From assembly GCA_013397845.1 (NCBI GenBank), contig VZTG01006317.1:65710-129709 (forward strand): a stretch of 64,000 nt of DNA, written 5' to 3'. The notes beneath the pieces were generated by a model, which was not told where the DNA came from, did no database searches, and saw only the letters and a list, made by a program, of their open reading frames with translations. Each line of letters opens with the position of its first letter. Within the stretch, counting starts at the first letter, position 1. The translations under genes and the position numbers were made by a program. The DNA is from Melanocharis versteri (taxonomy: Eukaryota > Chordata > Aves > Passeriformes > Melanocharitidae). Shown in pieces: positions 60,795 through 64,000 of this stretch.

Positions 60795-60960
60795 TCACAG
60801 GGTCACTCGGCCTGGAGGTGACCTGGGGAGGTCTCTGTCCAACCCCCCTCAAGCCAGGTCAGCTCTGGGTCAGACCAGGTCACCCAGGGCTGGCACCAGC
60901 TGGGTCTTGAAAGCCTCCATGGATGGAGCCGGCCCTGGGAGCACACTGTACCTTCCTCCT
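60795..60960 (-). mobile_element. Older CR1 LINE fragment (minus)
   Basis: TCACAGGGTCACTCGGCCTGGAGGTGACCTGGGGAGGTCTCTGTCCAACCCCCCT, CACCCAGGGCTGG, CTGGGTCTTGAAAGCCTCCATGGATGGAG correspond to the antisense of an older CR1 tail (TTTTGAATATCTCCAAGGATGGAGACTCC). Diverged, ~165 bp. Confidence 0.75.
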
Positions 60961-61889
60961 GCCTGGAATGAGCAGTGAGGGTCAGCCCTCATTTCCAAAT
61001 TAACGCCTGGTCCTAATCAATTCCTGAGCTGATAATCCTGTTCAGCCTGGGGAGCCTCAAACCTATCTGAGGTCTGGGCCTCAAATCCACTGTTGTTGCT
61101 CTGCTTGTCTCTTAGGCAGAGTGAGTAGATTCCAACGAATCTAAAACTACACAAACATGTTCTGTGTTTGAACAGCAATAGCAAGAACCACCCCCCAGGA
61201 TAATTCCAGCCAGGCCATGATGAGTACATGGATGGTTGGGAGTTGAGGTGAGAAGAGTGCCAGGATCTGCTTTGTGGATGTGGCTTCCCTCTCTGTGCCA
61301 GGCAGTAGGAACTATAGGAACTTTTCCTTATTGAGACAACACTCCTTTTTCCCCCCTGCATTTCTTTTCAAGATTCTGCACCGTTTGTTTTAAGGAGGCT
61401 GCGCATTCAGAGGCTGCATTGCATAATTCCTATTGTCCTTGCTAAAGCCTTAAAGGGAAACCACTTGAATTAAATATTTTTCTCCTTTCCCCAGGCAGGA
61501 TGTAAAAGAAAACAGATTACTTAAACCCTGGATGGTCAAAGTATTTTTATTTACTTTTTCTATAGCCAGTTTAATTGTCGTCAGTGACTGGTCAAGGGAT
61601 TAAATGAAATCCACCTGTTTTCAATGCTGCTTGTGGAATTATTATGTATGAAGAATGTTTTTATGCACATTACAAATAAAATGGGGATGATTTACACCAG
61701 CTACTGTAACAGGAAGCATTACAGAGTGAAATGAATTGCGACATAGCACGCAATGGCTGAAGGCAACGAAATTAAAGTAAAATTCATTCTTCTCATTGCA
61801 ACTTTTTACAGTGTTGTCATTGCTTAAGAAAATTGTGAAATAGTGGAAGAAGTTTCAGGTCTGTTTGAATCCTTTGAATGCATTCAAAC
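60961..61889. other. Unique non-coding DNA, partly CNE-like
   Basis: No gene recognised. The part at about 61540-61830 is AT-rich, CpG-poor and dense in TTAAT/AATTA/CATTACA words without a long frame, the usual look of a conserved non-coding element; conservation itself cannot be seen from one sequence. Confidence 0.45.
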
Positions 61890-62204
61890 TGACTGAGGGG
61901 AAATTTAGGTTCAATACATAGAAGGAATTCTTCCCTGTGAGGGTGGGGAGGCCCTGGCACAGGATGCCCAGAGAAGCTGTGGCTGCCCCTGGATCCCTGG
62001 CAGTGTCCAAGGCCAGGCTGGATGGGGCATGGAGCAACCTGAGATAGTGGAAGGTGTCCCTGCCCATATAACATGTTCGCTTTTGTGAACATGTTAAGCC
62101 CTTAAAAATACGGATTTGTGAAAGTTTTGTGTGAGGCGGGAGGTGGCACTACATGAGCTTTTTAAGGTCCCTTCCAACCCAAAGCATTCTGGGACTCCAT
62201 GATA
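61890..62204 (+). mobile_element. CR1 LINE 3'-end copy split by a small insertion (plus)
   Basis: Sense CR1 of the common subfamily: GGAATTCTTCCCTGTGAGGG, GGCCCTGGCACAGGATGCCC, AAGCTGTGGCTGCCCCTGG, CAAGGCCAGGCTGGATGGGG, GTGGAAGGTGTCCCTGCCCAT (to 62067), then unrelated sequence to about 62138. CR1 resumes with AGGTGGCACTACATGAGC, AAGGTCCCTTCCAACCC, CATTCTGGGACTCCATGAT. Compared with sister copies, the few bases GGCAGGG at the join are missing. Confidence 0.93.
62068..62138. repeat. ~71-bp insertion inside CR1, with 10-bp hairpin
   Basis: Sequence foreign to CR1. It begins with the inverted repeat TAACATGTTC (62069-62078) / GAACATGTTA (62087-62096), loop GCTTTTGT, followed by about 42 bp of AT-rich sequence. 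I see no target duplication or terminal inverted repeat spanning the whole insert, so it is not obviously a transposon. Confidence 0.7.
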
Positions 62205-63729
62205 CAATCTACTTTCCCCATCCTCCTTTATCTTTTTGCAGAGAAGAGACCCTGGGAGCGATATCTGCCTTGTCCAGCCCCTGGGTCCTTCCCCGATCTC
62301 CATGACCTTTCAAAGATGACAGACAGGTCTTGCAAGGACACCAGCCAGCTCTCTGGCTGGTGGCACTAGTGGATGCCACCCATCAGGACCCATGGACTTC
62401 ATGGGAAAAGGTTTCTTGAGAGACCCTGACTCAATTCCCTTCCAGCACTGGTGGATCCTCTCCTCCTTGAGCCCCATCTCTAAGCTCTGGAGCCTGGACA
62501 CCTTCCTGGTGAACAGTGAGGCAAAGTAGACAGAGTCCCTGATTCCCACCTGCATTGACAGTCACTAAATCCTCTGCCACGCTCAGACACACTTTCCTTG
62601 TCCAGCTTTACTGCCCATGTAGGTTTAGAAACTCTTCTTGCTGCCCTTGACCCAGTCCCTTGAGCTGTGTCCTTCCTGATGGCACCCCTGCATGCCTGAG
62701 GTGTGCCCTGCGTGTGTCCCAGCCCCTTCTTTGCAGACTGTCCCTACTCCCAGCTCTGTGTGCTCCCTCCTCAGTCTGGACCTCAGTGTAGACCAGGCTG
62801 CCATGGACTTCCACATCCCCAGACCAGACTTCCTATTTTTTTTGAGAACTTGCTTTCAGTTTTGAACAGAGAAAATGTCTCAAGGCGGAGATTTCCTTCT
62901 CTGTTTAGATCTAAAAGCACATTCTTGAATTTCTGCTTTCTCATAGTACTGGGGGAGCACTGTGTCTTCAGCTTCTCACCTGGCCACTAACCTTGTCAAA
63001 CTATCAAGATGGTATTTGGATGAGTGTTCTCTTGTAAGTTGTGCTACTGAATCAGGAGTTGCCAGGTGAGAGTATTTAAAGCTGCCATGAATGTTTATAG
63101 AAGTGAAGAAGCCTAAGAAACTTTGCTTACATGTGAAAAAAGTTTTTTAAAGTGTTTATTCTAGAAGGCAGAGTTTGATCTGATTATATGATGCTGTTGA
63201 TATTCTGCAGGCCTGGGCAGATCCCTGGACATTTTTGCTGTGACCATGGTGACATTTACATGCCAGGTTTAAGGGGAAATTAGTGACATAGAGTCATTTA
63301 TTTGTACACATTCTCATCGAATGGATTAATCCATGTTTACATACCTACAGTGTGAGCCACCCGGTAAACACCGAAACCTGAGAAGAGCACAAGATATTGG
63401 TCCACGGCTTTGCAGAGCTCCTTTTCAAAGTAAACAGGCCTGTGCTGCTGCTTGGTACCCAACAGTTTGATTTCCATTGTATGGAAACAAAGCCAGGCCA
63501 AGAAAGAGGTGCTCAAGCACTAAACAGATTAAAGGATTAAAGAATTTTCTGTGCTTTGTTACCTTCCCTCTCTAGAGGGAGGCACTTCCTATAAATATTT
63601 GCTTCTAGTTCCTACAGTTTTTGAGTATGTGGCACTTGGACAGATGATTCATATGTTTTCCTATACTTCTAGGCACGTATTTATTAGCTCCTCAGATATA
63701 GAGAATTGAATTAGTTAACTAATTAATTA
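62205..63729. other. Unique non-coding DNA
   Basis: No gene recognised. A moderately GC-rich part (62.3-62.8 kb) has overlapping short frames on both strands without recognisable domains. The rest is AT-rich. The perfect palindrome AATTAGTTAACTAATT is at 63709-63724, directly before the next CR1. Confidence 0.5.
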
Positions 63730-63874
63730 AGAAGCTGTGGCTACCCCATCCCTGAAATGTCCGAGGCCGGGTTGGACAGGGCTTGGAGCAACCTGATATC
63801 CCTGCCTCTGGCAGAGGGTGGAACTAAGAGCTTTAAGCTCATTCCAACTCAAACCAGTCTGGGATTCTGTGATT
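63730..63874 (+). mobile_element. CR1 LINE 3'-end fragment (plus)
   Basis: AGAAGCTGTGGCTACCCCATCC, CCGAGGCCGGGTTGGACAGGGCTTGGAGCAACCTG, GGGTGGAACTAAGAGC, TTCCAACTCAAACCAGTCTGGGATTCTGTGATT. Short sense copy, ~145 bp, with a small internal deletion relative to sister copies. An AATTAATTAA target-like motif abuts its 5' end. Confidence 0.92.
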
Positions 63875-64000
63875 TGTGAGTGAGCACATGAGTGTGAATA
63901 GGAATTTAATTTAAGTAATTTTTTTTGTAAGAAGTCTTGTTATGAGAGAGTGTAGAGCTGCATCACTGGTACATGACCAAAGCAAAAAGATGATGAAATC
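63875..64000. other. Unique non-coding DNA to window end
   Basis: Nothing recognised in the last ~125 bp. Confidence 0.5.

Noticed and set aside
1..64000. tRNA, rRNA, snRNA, CRISPR, operon or prophage structure
   Set aside because: No B-box-like GGTTCGANTCC with cloverleaf context, no direct-repeat array with spacers, and no run of adjacent same-strand genes. Repeat content is avian, so prokaryotic systems are not expected.

Overview
This window looks like nuclear DNA from a bird, probably a neoavian and most likely a passerine. The evidence is the repeat content. At least nineteen 3'-end fragments of the avian LINE CR1 lie on both strands. Many belong to one closely related subfamily, recognisable by the CCTGCCATGGGCAGGGACACC core and the (ATTCTRTG)-type 3' tail. 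There is also one long solo LTR of the avian ERVL-like kind. I see no bacterial, organellar or viral gene organisation, no tRNA, rRNA or snRNA gene, and no protein-coding gene that I can identify by family. The window is best read as gene-poor intergenic or intronic sequence.

Layout. 1-15 kb is mostly unique AT-rich DNA with scattered CR1 tails (about 3.1, 5.2-5.4, 7.2, 8.0-8.2, 10.1 and 15.0-15.3 kb). At 15.7-16.4 kb there are two plus-strand CR1 pieces; the first still encodes the C-terminal end of the CR1 reverse transcriptase ORF. 17.7-18.2 kb is a small GC/CpG-rich patch open in several frames. 20.0-20.8 kb is the longest CR1 copy (minus strand). 21.3 and 25.0 kb carry further CR1 tails. 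27,449-28,861 is a 1,413-bp solo LTR with TG...CA ends and a perfect 5-bp target duplication (TCCAT). 28.9-47 kb is a long stretch almost free of recognisable interspersed repeats. 47.2-48.4 kb holds two CR1 copies and a 25-bp minisatellite. 52.6 kb has a G-run. 53.9-54.75 kb has the longest open frame (278 codons), ending in an in-frame 42-bp minisatellite. 56.4-63.9 kb is again CR1-rich; one copy there is split by a hairpin-containing insertion.

Unexplained structure. Several near-perfect short inverted repeats stand out (13.49, 22.44, 42.61, 53.02, 59.21 and 62.07 kb). Two lie beside fresh-looking short tandem duplications. The one at 22.44 kb has pre-miRNA-like geometry. A few isolated exon-like signals exist, the best being a signal-peptide-like ATG exon with a phase-1 donor at 57.5 kb, but none can be joined into a gene from this window. 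I did not find a convincing new multi-gene system.
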